Assembly (NCBI GenBank): GCA_026413225.1
Contig: CM048555.1
Span: forward strand, 80,545,785-80,609,784
Direction of reading: 5' to 3'
DNA from: Otis tarda
Lineage: Eukaryota; Chordata; Aves; Otidiformes; Otididae
Length of the DNA: 64,000 nucleotides
Each line of letters opens with the position of its first letter. The first letter of the stretch is position 1. Below the pieces are notes generated by a model. That model was not told where the DNA came from. It worked only from the letters and a program-made list of their open reading frames with translations, and made no database searches. The translations under genes were made by a program, and so were the position numbers. Positions 20,653 to 33,303 of the stretch are shown here, one piece after another.

Positions 20653-23600
20653 ATCACACACAGTTGTCCTGGAGTAAAAAATTATGAGAAAGTGAGTCTG
20701 GAAGAAATATTCCTAGTTTTTCCCAATTATTCATAAACCAATACTGATGCATGAATGCCAGGTGGCTAATGCAGGTGGTCACTGCTAAACCTTGCTTAGG
20801 CTTTATTTCCACGTCATGATTCTATAGCCAAGTGCTCAGCATCACCTAAGGAACAAGCCCCTGTATGTAGCTCAAACTTCATTTCCCATTTACTCTTGAC
20901 ATAGCTGCAGAGTGTGCAGTGGACTGCCTTTCCTCCAAGTGTGTACTTTGGATACGCCTCCACCTGCATACCTTGGATTTTTTTCCAGGAGTGGAAGAAG
21001 TTGTGGCTTACAGGTGTCGCCTCTCCAGGGATCCCATTTGCAATGGGGCTGAGGCACTCAAGAGCGGCAATCCTACGCTGGGAATTCATTGTCGGCGTTA
21101 CACTAATGTGTATTCACGTCACTGGACGAAAGCCCTACACCCTGCCTGATCTGGGGAGAAGGGTACAAAGCATAACAGAGCTGCCTCAGTGAACACCTCT
21201 GCCATACCCATGGTCCGGGGACACCTCAGGAATGTAATGTCTGAGTGTGCCACAGCAATATTGGAGAATTCAAGCCAACAATATGCTGCGTGTCTTGAGC
21301 GGGGATAAAAAATATGTTGCCTGACTCTTTGTACCTACAGCTCTGACCTTTCTCTCCTTACTTTCAGGTTATAAGCAATCTTTTGTCTGTGTTTGCTCAG
21401 TGCCTTCAAGCAGGACTTTACAGGCACTGAGGAAATACAAATAAATACAATAATATTTACCATGTGTTTCCTTTTCCTCTAACAGCTGATCCATGTAGAA
21501 GGTAATTTACTTCTTGTATGGAATCAAAACCAGAAGAAACCACATTCCTCTAATCTGTCTTCTTGCTTATCATAGCCTAATACATGACACCTAGATACCT
21601 TCAGAGAAGCCTGAAAACTTGAGATGGCCAGTAGGTCAAGACCCTTGCCATAACAGGAATTTTATTAGAGCAAGTCATCCCACCTTTCCTTTGGCATGAT
21701 GAATCTGCGCAAGTCAGAAGATGCACAAAAATTTTTATTGGGCTACTCTCTGCCCTGTGGGGACTTACAGTGCAAAGTGAGAGTGAAACGTGGTGGCCAC
21801 AAGTGTTAAATGAAAGTCAGAGAGGGCTTGGCGAGTTGGGTGTTAGACAACTGCTGAGATGAGCTCAATAATCCCCAATTTGTCTTTGACAGCCCTTCCA
21901 ATCTGTAGCTCTCTTAGCCATTTCCCAAGGAGGCAAGCGTCACTCTGACTTCGAAGAAGTTTGAAAAGATGAAGCAATTTATTTGTCCCCCACCAAGTCA
22001 ATGACTAGAATTTGGCTGGAAAAAAAAAAAAATCATGGACTGGGGCATTAGTTGTTGGATTGTGTCTGCAAACTTTCAAGTTGGAAGAAAATCTGGAGCC
22101 CGCTGGGTGTCTGTGGTCTGGTGAAGTTACATCATGCCTCCATTACCCTTAAGGAGAAAAGAATTCTTCATGAAAACTCTCATGATAACTTGGGGCGAAG
22201 CCTCCCTAGATATCATTACCGTCCTACACTAACACATCCTTTCTGACAAGGCTTCAGCCTTTGTTTTCTAAAGATGCCTCTGGACTGCCTCGTCCTGCTG
22301 GACTGACTCAGCCAAACCAACCACCAAGTCAGCTATAAACAATATTCTTATGGAAGAAAGATGCAAATCAGACCATGACGCTCAGTGCATAACCTGGCCG
22401 CGAATAATTGTGTACCTATTCAGGATAAGATTAATCCGTCTGACCAGAAAGAAGGCTTCTGAGCATCCATGAAGCCTCAAACTGGGTACATGCTGTTCTG
22501 AAACGTGTACTCTGAAACACATATCGTACAAGATACAAGGTTTGGCAGTGAATATGATCCATGTCACACTCATTGCTAGCCACAGTTTGGGGACACCGTG
22601 ATATTGATACTTCCTAAAGTATCAGGGGCTTCAGTCCCTGATTTTTGCTGTAACAGAGGTGCTTCTCCCATCCCAAAGGTAACCAACCAGTTATACCACC
22701 AACAGGAGACGGTGATTAGCGGGGCTTGTGATCAACAGGACCTTAACAAGGGTGCCTAAAAATAAGCAGACCATCCTGAGGGTCTCTGGATATCTCCTTG
22801 TCTGTGAAGGTGAGAGCACAGCTAGCAGGGAGTGGAAAGGACAGCTGCATTAAAGACTGTGAGGTCTCGAGGGCTAGAAGAGATCTTTAGGTACCTAAAG
22901 GAGACACTTATAAGACCACCAGAGCCACCTAAGTTTGACTTTAAAATGTCCTGGCCACATAATAGAGATGTAAAGATCCTCTGCCGAGGCATAGCAAAGC
23001 AAATTTAGACCCAAGACAGCTCCTTTTTAGGTCTAACTCTGGCTAGGTCTGCTTGACCATACCAGCTTGTCTTCTGTCCCCTTTCTGATCTCTCATGTTT
23101 CTTGTCCTGAGATCTCCTGTGTGCTGGACAGAGCTCAGATAGACCAGTTGGACCCATCAAAAGGTGATCGTGAGCAAGAGCGTTGATTGCATGCCTTCCT
23201 GTGGCTTCAAGTCTGGTATTTGACCTTCGTATGCTGTAGAAAGCACATCCCAAGGAAGGTGACTCAACAAAAATATTGAGGTTTCTTGATATTCAGAATT
23301 ATCTTTATTCTTCCTTATTAGGTTGATCCCAGGAAGACACTGTGGGCATCCTGTCTATGAGAGAGGAATTCGTGATGTGTTTTCCTGGAGAGACACGGCA
23401 CAGTGAGGCAGCGTAACTGGCCATGGCTGCAAAGTGGGAAGCGTACAGGTTGCCTGCATCTCTTGGAAAACCTCTGTCTGATCTCTTCTGAAGGCAGGGA
23501 AGAGAGAACGTGTGCATGCACGTGCACGTGTGAGTGCGTGTGTGTGTGGAGGGAGGGCTGTGGAAAATGCAGTGAGTATTGTTCATGCCTAGCATTTATC

Positions 23601-24112
23601 CAGTCAAAAATCCCACTGATGGGAACATATATGGACTTTACAGCCGAGGCATTAAGTATATTCCTTTGAATGTGTATTTATTGCTAGCATTTTAAAGAAA
23701 CTCTTACTGGCATATCAAAATACTTCGAATGAAAGCTGCCATTGAAAGAGGAGTCATTATCACTTCAATTGGTGCTGCATTCAGATGAACCGAGCACAGT
23801 CTAAAAAGGATAGCAATCGTCAGTAATGCTCCAGACGTGGGTGACTTCCATTTGCCCTGTCCAGCACTGTGACATTTTCTCTTCCTCTTCGATGTCCTTG
23901 AGAAGAGCGTGTGACACGTCAGCGCTCTCCATTGCGACAGTGAAAGCAACAGTCCTGATGAGGTCTTTTTCTAAGCAAGATCTGGCTACAGCAGCCCCAA
24001 AGGTAGAAATCCATCCCCCACTGGAGGAGGAGAGGATATTTTTAAGCATGTTGCCACCCTGAATTGTGGCAAAAATTGTCAATTTTAAATGGGAAGCCAG
24101 ACACTTTAAAAA
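20653..24112. other. No gene seen (3.5 kb)
   Basis: This is unique sequence with short A/T runs, a small palindrome at about 22620-22642 (ATCAGGGG...CCCTGAT) and a purine/TG-rich patch near 23515-23555. No exon, CR1 or LTR was recognised. Confidence 0.55.
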
Positions 24113-24285
24113 AATCATAGAATCATGGAATGGTTTGGGTTGGAAGGGACCTTTAAAGCCCATCCAGTCCAACCCCCCTGCCAGGAGCAGGGACATCTCC
24201 AACCAGATCAGGTTGCTCAGAGCCCTGGCCAACCTGGCCTGGAATGTTTCCAGGGATGGGGCATCCACCACCTCTCTGGGCAACC
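24113..24285 (-). mobile_element. CR1 LINE 3' fragment (minus orientation)
   Basis: It opens with AATCATAGAATCATGGAATGG, followed by the conserved CR1 3' UTR as far as CACCTCTCTGGGCAACC, where it breaks off into unique sequence. Confidence 0.93.
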
Positions 24286-24779
24286 AATTACAATTGCGAT
24301 GCCGATGACTTGCATTGTGCCACCATCAAGAAGCCAATGACCTTGGTCATCAGCTGGGTTTGACACACAGAAAGGAAATAGAAGGTCCCTATCCCAGATG
24401 TAAGTCTAAGACAAGGAACAAGCAGGTCATTCTGCAAATAGATACGGGAAGCATGGTGGCACAACCCTAAGGAGAGACACATAAAGACAAATGGAGGTCT
24501 ATGTAGGGGCAATTAGGAGAATTAAAGAATAATTTAATCAAAACAGTATTCATGATATCAACAACATACTAGATATTTACAACAATCTCCTTTACTTGAA
24601 TTATACACTCAAGTTCATTATCACTAGTCGCCATGGGGCTGATTTTCCAGTTTTAAGAGGAAAGAATGCATCACGTGCTCCAGCTACTACTACAGGCGTT
24701 TCTCTGGTGCTTCTGACGGCCACATGTACTCTTCTCAAGGCAGAGCAGCAACAAGCGTGTGCTCCTTAACTACAGTCAC

Positions 24780-26092
24780 CGTGCTGTGAGATCTCTGGCG
24801 AGCTTAGTACTGCGGTGTCTGGAGTTCCTCATCACTCCAGACCTGTAGCAAGGTTTATATTTAAAAGAAATGGTTCTCAGGCCTGTATTGAGATTGGAGG
24901 TTGGAGAACATGCTGTTAACGTATTCACCTGGTCTCCATTTCCTAGATTAACCTGAGAATAAGCTCTTTGTATCTCCCCCTTTTGCAAACAGAAATTCTC
25001 CTCACATTGCGGTTTATGCTCAACTGCCACTAAAACAGCGTTCAGGGGTCATGAGCTACAGACCCGGTATTAACCTAGCTCCTCAACTGTAATTTGCTCT
25101 TGTACATGTATTTTTATACATCCATCTGTGCCTTAAGATCAGCTCGGCTTCCCAGCCCAGATTTGAATAAGCACGGCGGTCTAATACTCAGCTTTCTGAG
25201 CAAAATTTCAGCTAGCAACGATCAGTGCCTTAAGGGCGGTCTTCTCAAGTCCAGCAGAGTGAGATACAGATCTTTTTCAGAGCCTGCAATGGTCTTATAC
25301 ACACATGTAAATATACATATGGATTTTTTTTAACTCTCTTAACACCACTTCGCTTCAAATCATTTGACTGAAGAATTCTGGCAGTCACCAACTCGTCAAA
25401 ATTTTGCAAAGTCCTGTCAATTAAGAATGGCACATTGTAAAACATGACCATTTCTGGAAGCCCGTATCTGCCAAAAAAGAGTTTACCGTGTCCTACAAGA
25501 TACCCTAATAGAAGAGTCTCTAATAAGGCAGTCTCAGAGTACCCTGGATAATCCAACAGATCCAGCATAGCTAACCTATCATCATTATTTTTCTTTCTGA
25601 GGTAGAAATTATTGACACATTTCACATAAATCCACTTTCTTCATCTCTGTGCTCATTTGTGGCCACCGCTATACAATTTTAAAGATCTCACAGATTATCT
25701 AGAATACCTCAGGCTGTGTTTTTTATGGCATGACTGATTTTTGCATCCGTACACTGTACTATCAATTACAGAAAGATCCGATTTGAATTTATATGTAATT
25801 CCCAAACCTTATTTCAGTGACAGCATTAACAGCTTTCTGCAATATCTTGTCTTTTGTCATGGCCTCCAGAAGTTTATTCCCTACTGTGTTTGAGACGAGA
25901 GAAATCTCTTCCAACAGATTTGCAGGCATTATGCTGTTCTCCACGTAGTCTTCAGGAACAGACTCATCAAACACTCTCAGGACTGTGTGCTCTCAGCTCT
26001 TGTTTTCCTGATTTGCACACTACTCAAACTGCATGGATGAAGCTGGAAAAAGAGCCCTAAACATCCTTCTGCTTTCTGGCAGGTGAATGATT
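24780..26092 (-). pseudogene. Decayed Ty3/Gypsy-like pol: integrase part
   Basis: Reading the minus strand, a frame at 25974-25789 resembles the linker between RNase H and integrase of Gypsy-like pol, with a TKDKILQK segment where the family has a D-x-LLQ motif. After several stops comes the second half of an HHCC zinc-binding region (WPQMSTEMKK, then LCEMCQ at 25629-25612). A frame at 25625-25245 then gives an integrase core with the F.RYGLPE motif at 25466-25446. The expected D-N-G-P that follows is altered to Y-N-V-P, so the second catalytic Asp is lost. Weak similarity to the C-terminal part continues to about 24780. It is a dead copy: several stops, frame changes and a CR1 at its upstream side. 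An endogenous retrovirus rather than Gypsy origin is possible. Confidence 0.7.
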
Positions 26093-26498
26093 ATAGAATC
26101 ATAGAATCACTAAGGTTGGAAAAGACCTCCAAGATCATCAAGTCCAACCGTCAACCCAACACCACCATGCCCACTAAACCATGTCCTGAAGCGCCACATC
26201 TACACGTTCTTTGAACACCTCCAGGGATGGTGACTCCACCACTGCCCTGGGCAGCCTGTTCCAGTCCCTGACCACTCTTTCAGTAAAGAAATTTTTCCTG
26301 ATATCCAACCTAAACCTCCCCTGCCACAACTTGAGGCCATTTCCTCTCGTCCTATCACCAGTTACTTGGGAGAACAGACCAATACCTGCCTCCCTACAGC
26401 TTCCTCTCAGGCAGTTGTAGAGAGCAATGAGGTCTCCCCTCAGCCTCCTCTTCTCCAGACTAAACAACCCCAGTTCCCTCAGACACTCCTCATGATCT
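26093..26498 (-). mobile_element. CR1 LINE 3' fragment, distinct subfamily, nested in Gypsy-like pol
   Basis: It starts with AGAATCATAGAATCACTAAGG and carries the subfamily signature AAGACCTCCAAGATCATCAA and CCGTCAACCCAACACCACC, unlike the other copies here. The translated minus strand gives the CR1 ORF2 C-terminal end ([20 protein letters not shown] and [10 protein letters not shown]). It lies between the RT/RNase H and integrase parts of the decayed pol, so it landed in that element. Confidence 0.93.
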
Positions 26499-26509
26499 TT
26501 TTGCTTTGG

Positions 26510-27560
26510 GAACAATGAATTTGGAGTCTTTTTTTTTTTTTTTGGCCCATCTTCCCTACCTGAATATTTTTCTGCAACATCTTTTGCGGCAAAGACATCC
26601 CTCTATGCATTAAGATGCTGTTTCCAGAGTATTTCTGAAAACCAGTGCCACCGGTTTACAAAGTGCACAAGGGTTTTGTCAAACTGAGTCATTTACAGAG
26701 GGATTTACTGGCCAGGTGGACCATCTTTGGGTGACACAGCTTGCTCAAACTCAAGTGCTTTCTTTCTTCGCTCTTCAGCTTTCAAAACTCCCTGTCCAAG
26801 TTGGCAGACCTGTTTCGTTTTGAGTCCTTCTGCATAACACCTCAGAAAGAAGAGCTGTCATCTTGTTTTATTCCAGGAACTAAACTCTGCAAATCTTTCC
26901 TATTTGCCAAAGCAACGTTTCTGTAATCCCCTGGCTTTGGACAGAATTTGTGTGCTTGTCAATTCACTTATACTTTCTCCCAAATATTTCGTATTTCTGA
27001 TTTTAAATTAGATTTCTCTTGCCATGCCCCATTTCTGCTGCCTATTATTGTCTTTCCCTTTTGCTATCCCCTTCCACCCTGAGTCTTTCAGGATATCATA
27101 TATGTGTATTGCAATGCCTTCATTTCTTCAAATAATTTTTGCGCTTTACTGTCAAAACTCTCAGTAGCAAGTTAAAGCCCAGAGGGAAATTTGTACAAGT
27201 AACATCTCCCATCAGCGGCATTGAAAATGCAGACTCTCAAAGTCTCCTTGGTCAGGGCGATTTGTAAGCACCCAAGAGGGGTAGCTAACAGCAGAAAAGA
27301 AAACACATCTCCAGCCATTGTCTTGAAAATATCTCCCTTGGCAGGAAAAGGAAAACATTTTCTCTGAATATTCCTGTTGGGTTCTTTGGGATCTAATCTC
27401 AGTCCGAGGGACTTGTCCTTCTTTCCTGCTGTTCCCGAGGGCAGGCACATTGCAGTAGCTTCTATTTTTAAAAATGATCTCCAGTGTTAGCAGATAGTTC
27501 AAGTCCTTCCCTTAATTTCTGTCTCATGAGCAGAGGAGCATTTCTGGAGGCTGAAGCACC
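26510..27560 (-). pseudogene. Decayed Ty3/Gypsy-like pol: reverse transcriptase and RNase H part
   Basis: The minus-strand frame 27450-27172 reads like the palm and fingers of a Gypsy-type reverse transcriptase. It has L.LDPKEPNRNIQRK (family: L.LDPKDLN..I.RE), a degenerate lead into the first catalytic region, QIALTKETLRVCIFNAADGR and a G-[RC]-x(4)-FPSG motif. The frame continues past a stop into ATESFDSKAQKLFEEMKALQ, which is the segment before the catalytic YxDD box. The box itself is degraded and both Asp are missing. The RNase H part to about 26510 is too decayed to mark residues. With the integrase portion across the CR1, domain order is RT-RNase H-CR1-integrase, as in Ty3/Gypsy and retroviral pol. 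Confidence 0.68.
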
Positions 27561-28406
27561 GGACGCTCAGGATCTGACAGCACGGATTTCTATGGCTTGT
27601 TCACCGATGCCATTAAAGTTGTCTTAATACTGTTTTATTTTCTTTTTATTTTCTTTTTTTTAACCTGATTCTTTCTTTTAAACTCACATATCTCTTGACC
27701 GTGATGCACCTGCACTGATGATAAATTTTATTTTTCAGTTTATTAAAGTCTTTGCTTAACCTAAACCCCCTTCATCCCAGCACTCCTCTTTCCTGGTCTA
27801 CACCTCTTTGCAGGATACCACTTTCCTCCTCCTGATACCATCCGGTGTTTCAGATCCTTTAAAGATGTAAACCTGAAAAAGGATTTACTGTGCGGGAAAA
27901 AATGAAAACAGCAAAAAAAAAAGCTTTCCATCTGTCTTGGTCTCTGATTGCAGTCAATTCCTATCAAGGAATTGTTAACCAAGAATGAGTTGATGGAGTG
28001 AGGCTGAGGGTGCGGAGAGGGATATTTGTGCTGGTGATCCATTAGTGGGCAGGTACACACTCAGAAATTGGGAACAGAAATGTATCTGGCATGTGTGTCA
28101 TGGGCTTCTCCTTCTATTGAAGTGCAAAACCTTGAACGTCTGCTGTTGTCCAATCCAGGATGTGGTGGGTGATCGGATGGGCAGCAGTTTTAAGGAGATA
28201 AAGCACTTTGAGAACTCTTTTGGGCAAGACTTTCAGAATGACATCCAGGCTGCTTCCCGTCGTGTCCCACCACATTCTCCATAGACTAAGAGTTTTAAAA
28301 TCCCCTCCCATGCCGCACAACTGCTTACGTAGAAATATATTCTTCCAGAGCTTGCTGGTTCCTGTCAGAGTCAGTGTATATCAACTACAAGAAATGGCAG
28401 AAAATT

Positions 28407-28622
28407 AAGATCTTTATCTTAAAACAAGGGTGGTGAAACACTGGAACAGGTTGCCCAGAGAGGTGGTGGATGCCCCATCCCTGGAAACATTCCAGGCCAG
28501 GTTGGCCGGGGCTCTGAGCAACCTGATCTGGTTGGAGATGTCCCTGCTCCTTGCAGGGGGGTTGGACTGGGTGGACTTTAAAGGTCCCTTCCCACCCAAA
28601 TCATTCTGTGATTCTATGATTC
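28407..28622 (+). mobile_element. CR1 LINE 3' fragment (plus orientation)
   Basis: It reads in the sense direction: GGAACAGGTTGCCCAGAGAG, GGATGCCCCATCCCTGGAAA, the 3' UTR, then ATTCTGTGATTCTATGATTCTG at the end. The final codons of ORF2 ([20 protein letters not shown], then LSNLIW) are readable. Confidence 0.94.
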
Positions 28623-28739
28623 TGCTTTCCCAATCCTCATCAAGGATGAGGCCCCAAAAGAGTGGACAAAGACAAAGAAATGCCCTTTTTCAAGAAGCAG
28701 AAGAAGGAACTGGGTGAATTATAGATCAATCAGGATAAG

Positions 28740-29750
28740 ACTGGCCAGGAAAGCAAGGGCATGACATGGTGTGATCTCACTTTTCCAAGCTATTTGGCAC
28801 AGGTCCACATGACGCACCCATAAGAATGGCCTGCGAGCAATCATGGTAAAGTGGGTGCTCATGAATACCGTGCCGCAAGAAGAGCAGCAATGGCACATTG
28901 TCAGACTAAAAAGGTCTTCAAGGGTCTGTCCCGAGTCTGGTACTGTTCAATATTCTCTTAATGACTCAGATGATGGAATACAGAATAGACTTACGTGATT
29001 TGTGGCTGACACAACATGAGGAAGGGGTCACAAGCAGTGTGCAGGACAAGACTGGAATTCAAAATTTATCTTGATGTATCAAAGGCAGTGTCTGAAATCA
29101 AGAAGGTGACACTGGGCAAAAGTGGCACTGGGCGATGTGCGTGCAAGAGGAGAGGATGGAGAGCAAACCTAGGAAATGGGTGGCTTGCCAGCAGTATGGG
29201 AGGCATGGTCGTGGGGTGGGAGGTGGCCACCGGCTGAACAAGAAAAAGCAACAGGACGCAAACCAGAAAACACGAGGTCTGCGACACGAGTGGTGCATAT
29301 TTATCACAGGCAGCAATTATCCTGCACTTCTCAGCTCCAGTGAGGCTTTAGCTGGAGTTTGGGTCCACATTTTTGGCAGGACAAGAAGTGCTAAGGAAGA
29401 TGACAAGATCCCAGAGGAACTTTATTAAAATTATCAGTGGTTTTTCAGGCTGACGAAAGGCTGAAAGAACAGAGTTTGTTTAGTTTAGGATGAAGGCTGT
29501 GAAGAAACAAAATCAGAGCACTCGAATATGTAAACAAGACGGTTCAGAAGCGGACAGTGACAGATAGCGCTCCACCGTCGTGGGATGTAAGATAAGAAGT
29601 AATTTTGAGTAAATGTGCAGCAAGGGAGATTTAGTTAGATATTAAGAAAAATGTTAGATGGGAAGTTAAAAAGTGGAACAAATTACGGAGGGTCTGTTTA
29701 ATCCCCAGTAGTGGAATAATTTACAGAAGCATCTGTCAGAAACAGCTCTC
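28740..29750 (+). mobile_element. Old, decayed CR1-type LINE (plus orientation)
   Basis: Broken reading frames resemble CR1 ORF2 downstream of the RT core: an SLVLFNI-like stretch near 28940, a degraded region in place of the FADD box, and a WCIFITGSNYPALLSSSEAL segment near 29290-29350. The end at about 29620-29750 (AGCAAGGGAGATTTAGTTAG and a later AAGCATCTGTCAGAAACAG) matches the layout of old CR1 3' ends. Many stops and no octamer tail show it is much older than the other CR1 copies here. Confidence 0.62.
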
Positions 29751-32549
29751 GCATCCTCCCTTCTCTGCTGGAGCAGCAGGCTTTGTGTGTGCGGTCCCTT
29801 CCACTCCTGTTCCTACGACGCTGTCCGGTTGCAAATATTAGAGATCTTGTGACTGGTGTGGACTTGCAAAGTAAGAGCAACCACCTCAAAATCAAAGAAA
29901 CCACACTGGAGTCAGACACAAACGAAAGGTGAATAAAGTCCGTGTGAAGTCTGGCTCTCCCAGAACAAGGCACCTGCCTCTTCTCTCAGTTAAGCTGGTG
30001 TTAATTAGCAGTGACTTCATTAAAGTGTTCAACATGGTGCAAAACCAAAGCTGAGAAGAAGGAAGCCTGGTAAGACTGTTGTGAAAAAAAAAAAAAGCAG
30101 CATTTCCTCCTCTGAGGATGATTATGCAGGCTAGTGGTTAGGGACTCTCTTGGGAAGCAAAGGAAATGGGTTTGGAAGCCCTCCCATCAAGGAAGAGCTG
30201 CAACCATCACACTAACCCATGAAAGACAAGTTGTTTGAGACTGAATACAGAGCTGGGCGTGCGCTGAGATTGCCAATGGGGAAATGGAGCCATTTGGATT
30301 ATCCTGGAAATTAAATATAGAGGAGGTAGGTTCCTACTGGCTGAGCACAGGGCTCTGCTGGGGCTGGTGGAAAGCCCAGTGCTGGGCAAGTTGACCAAGC
30401 CCCAGACAACGTCCAGGTCCCCAGGAAAGATGGTAGGATGTTTTCCCATTTGTATTTAACTTTCAGATCCATAAATGCCTCTGTCTTGTTCATCAAATAG
30501 ATCTGGCCAACACTCCCTGTGTATCAGCTGCCCATGTGCGTAACGAAGAGAGTAACTCTTCCCTGGTTCACCAGGCTCTAACACAGCTACCAAAGCTCTG
30601 TAGCTGTCCATTGGCGACCACCAAATGCTAACACTCTGCCACCAAAGCAGCAGAAAGATGGTAGGTTTTTTAAAACATATTTCAGCATCCGCTGGAGGTC
30701 TGTGACCTCCTTTGTTGTCCTTGACAGAGAGCTGAGGGAACTGCTGATCAAGGGCAAGCTGAGCCCATTTGTCCACTCCATACTCTCCTTTAACTCAACA
30801 CCATCTCTACAGGCTTGACATTAAGGTAGATCACATAACATCCCCTTGTCCACTCCTGCCAATAGCAAAATAAGTACAACGCTTTCAAAGACAGAGGGCT
30901 CGGTACACGAATTTCAGCACATTCCCTTAGGGAGTCATGATGTCCACAGCATCAAACAGTCCTAAGAGCATGTCAGCATTGTTGGTTCAGTAGGGGCCAG
31001 GACTCATTTTCAGGTTACTCTTCTCACTGTAGAGAAGCAAGGAGAAAATTACATTTTCTTTGCTTGATCTCTGGCACTTTCTGGATCAGGAAAGTCCACG
31101 GGTGTTGAGTTTGAACTACTGCCAGACTAACAATTGTCTGCAAAAATGGACAGTGTTTGGATCCTGTCTTCAATTGTTTCAACACACTCTTATCTATCCT
31201 ATACACCATTACATATAAGCACCGAAAAGCCAACTAGCTCTGCCTGGCTTGCAAAACACGAGAGCACCCAAGGTGGGCCAAAACAACTGTGCAGACCTTG
31301 AGCATTCATTGGTAAGGAGAGAATCTCTCCCATTTTTAAAGGGTCGTTTATCAATGAACTCTCTTCTTAATGTACCTCTTTAAAACATTTAAATGACAGT
31401 GCATTCTGCACGGCACTGTTATGATCGAGAACCCAGCCATATGTCAAGCAGGAACTGTGACCCCTTTTTCTGTGATTAAGTTCATTTTTGTTCCATCCAC
31501 TTTTTTTTTTTTTTTTTGCATGATTAACTGGTGAATAAAAAGGTTCCTTTTTATTTTTCTTCGCAAGGGCTGAAGCAGTTTTAATCATATATAATTCAAC
31601 ACTTGCTATGCGATTTGCATTCTCTGCTTTAAGATGAATTTGGCACTAAACAAGCTCTCAATTATACTCCCCCGCCTCTGTTTTCTCTGGAAGTCACAAA
31701 ATTCATTCAAACAAAAGCTAAACCCCCCTGAAGTTTTATGAAGATGAATGATGATTAAAATCAAAGAACAGAGATCCTTCTCCTGACTTTACAAAACCAC
31801 AGAGTTCCAATATATGTTCTCCGGTAGCACTTTTCCAGGCAACCTCGGGTTCAAAGACAAAACTGAGTACACTTACCAGCCCAGGTCACTGCGTCTATCT
31901 ATCATCCCTTCTTCTCCTGCCAACCTTTTTTTTTTTTGCTTCTGACACTAGATATTAAATATGAAGGCTGCAGTTTGCAAACCCAAAGCATAAGTGAGGA
32001 TGAATAAGGCAGAAACTGAAATTGGAGGAGGAAGTCAAGCTGGAAAAATTGGGGAAGCTTCTTGCTGAAGAAGAGCAGAAGACAAAAGGCAGTGAGAAAT
32101 GGGCACTAATGCAAGACAGCTGGAATTTAGGTATGCAGCTATATATATATTTACATATATAAATATGTATTTAAATATAAGTATTTATATAGGTAGATAG
32201 TGTATATTAGAGCATCACTGCAGAGAGATAGTCAACACAGAGCTGATTAAGAGTTAGGTGATCCATAGAGAAACCTAAATTAAGTGCTTGTAGTTACTCT
32301 CTAGAAACACTTCCATGCTTTCCTCGACTAGAGGAGAGAGTAGGGAGCCTCACTCAGCTGTGATCTCCCCCATAGCCAGCGAGGCTGGTGGGGGAGACAG
32401 AGAACAAACATGGGGTGGGAGGCCATGGAAGAGAAAAGGCAGGCTGTGTTGGAAGAGCAAAAAGACAAAACCATGAGAACTTATGCTGAAGTAAACAAAT
32501 CTCCACATTAAAAGGACACAGAGGCTGTAAATTATGTCTCTACTCATTG
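29751..32549. other. No gene seen (2.8 kb)
   Basis: This is unique sequence with poly-T/poly-A runs (about 30080, 31500, 31927) and an AT-rich tract at 32140-32192. A 106-codon open frame on the minus strand at 30776-30456 has no domain I recognise. Confidence 0.5.
32140..32192. repeat. AT-rich simple sequence
   Basis: This is a run of ATATAT, TATATAAATATG and TATTTATATAGG words with almost no G or C. It is low-complexity DNA. Confidence 0.85.
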
Positions 32550-32614
32550 CACAGGGTTGGACTAGGTGACCTTTAAAGGTTCCTTCCAACCCAAACTATT
32601 CTATGATTCTATGA
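32550..32614 (+). mobile_element. Very short CR1 LINE 3' end (plus orientation)
   Basis: Only the terminal 65 bp or so are present: ACAGGGTTGGACTAGGTGAC, then TTCCTTCCAACCCAAAC and two octamers (ATTCTATGATTCTATG). Confidence 0.9.
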
Positions 32615-33303
32615 AATGCAAGGATTCTTAAGTTGGAACATACCATGAGTAATCCAGAAGGAGCTGAAATCCATGCTTCTCATCCCAAATCAGTATGATG
32701 GCATAGTCTATATCAATATAGTCACATACTAACTCCGGTCGATGCATCAATACAACTTTACACACAAGAGTGTGTAACGTGTGTATTATGTGTATCTACA
32801 TTGCCCAGAACATCAGGCATTGACTGCAAGATAGACCAGGAAGTGCGATTTTAATCATCAAACTTGGGTTAAAAATCTACTTTTGGAAGCAGTGCAAACA
32901 TCGTATTTGCACCTCGTGTAATATTTAGAGTGCTGCACAGAGCAGTAAGAAGCAGCGTTGCAAGATGTAAGCAGCTTTGGCAAGTCTTTTCAAATACATC
33001 TCATAAAAAGAAGAGCGAAAGAGATATTTCATGCAGCTAACTGTTAGTAATAAAAAGCATAAAACCAATGTGGCAGCCACAGAACAGGGGAACATAGTGT
33101 AAACAACCTGAGAGAGGAAGAGAGAAGAAAATCCGACCATGTCTTGAGGTTGTTCCAAAACCAAGGCGACAGAGTGGCTTCCCTTACAGATGCTGAGTTG
33201 GGGCACTGGGCAGGAGGTAGGCAGAAATGGGCAGATAATGAACCATAAGAGAAATGTGTTAAAAAAAAAAAAAGAAAGAAAAAAAAATATATAATAAAAG
33301 GCG

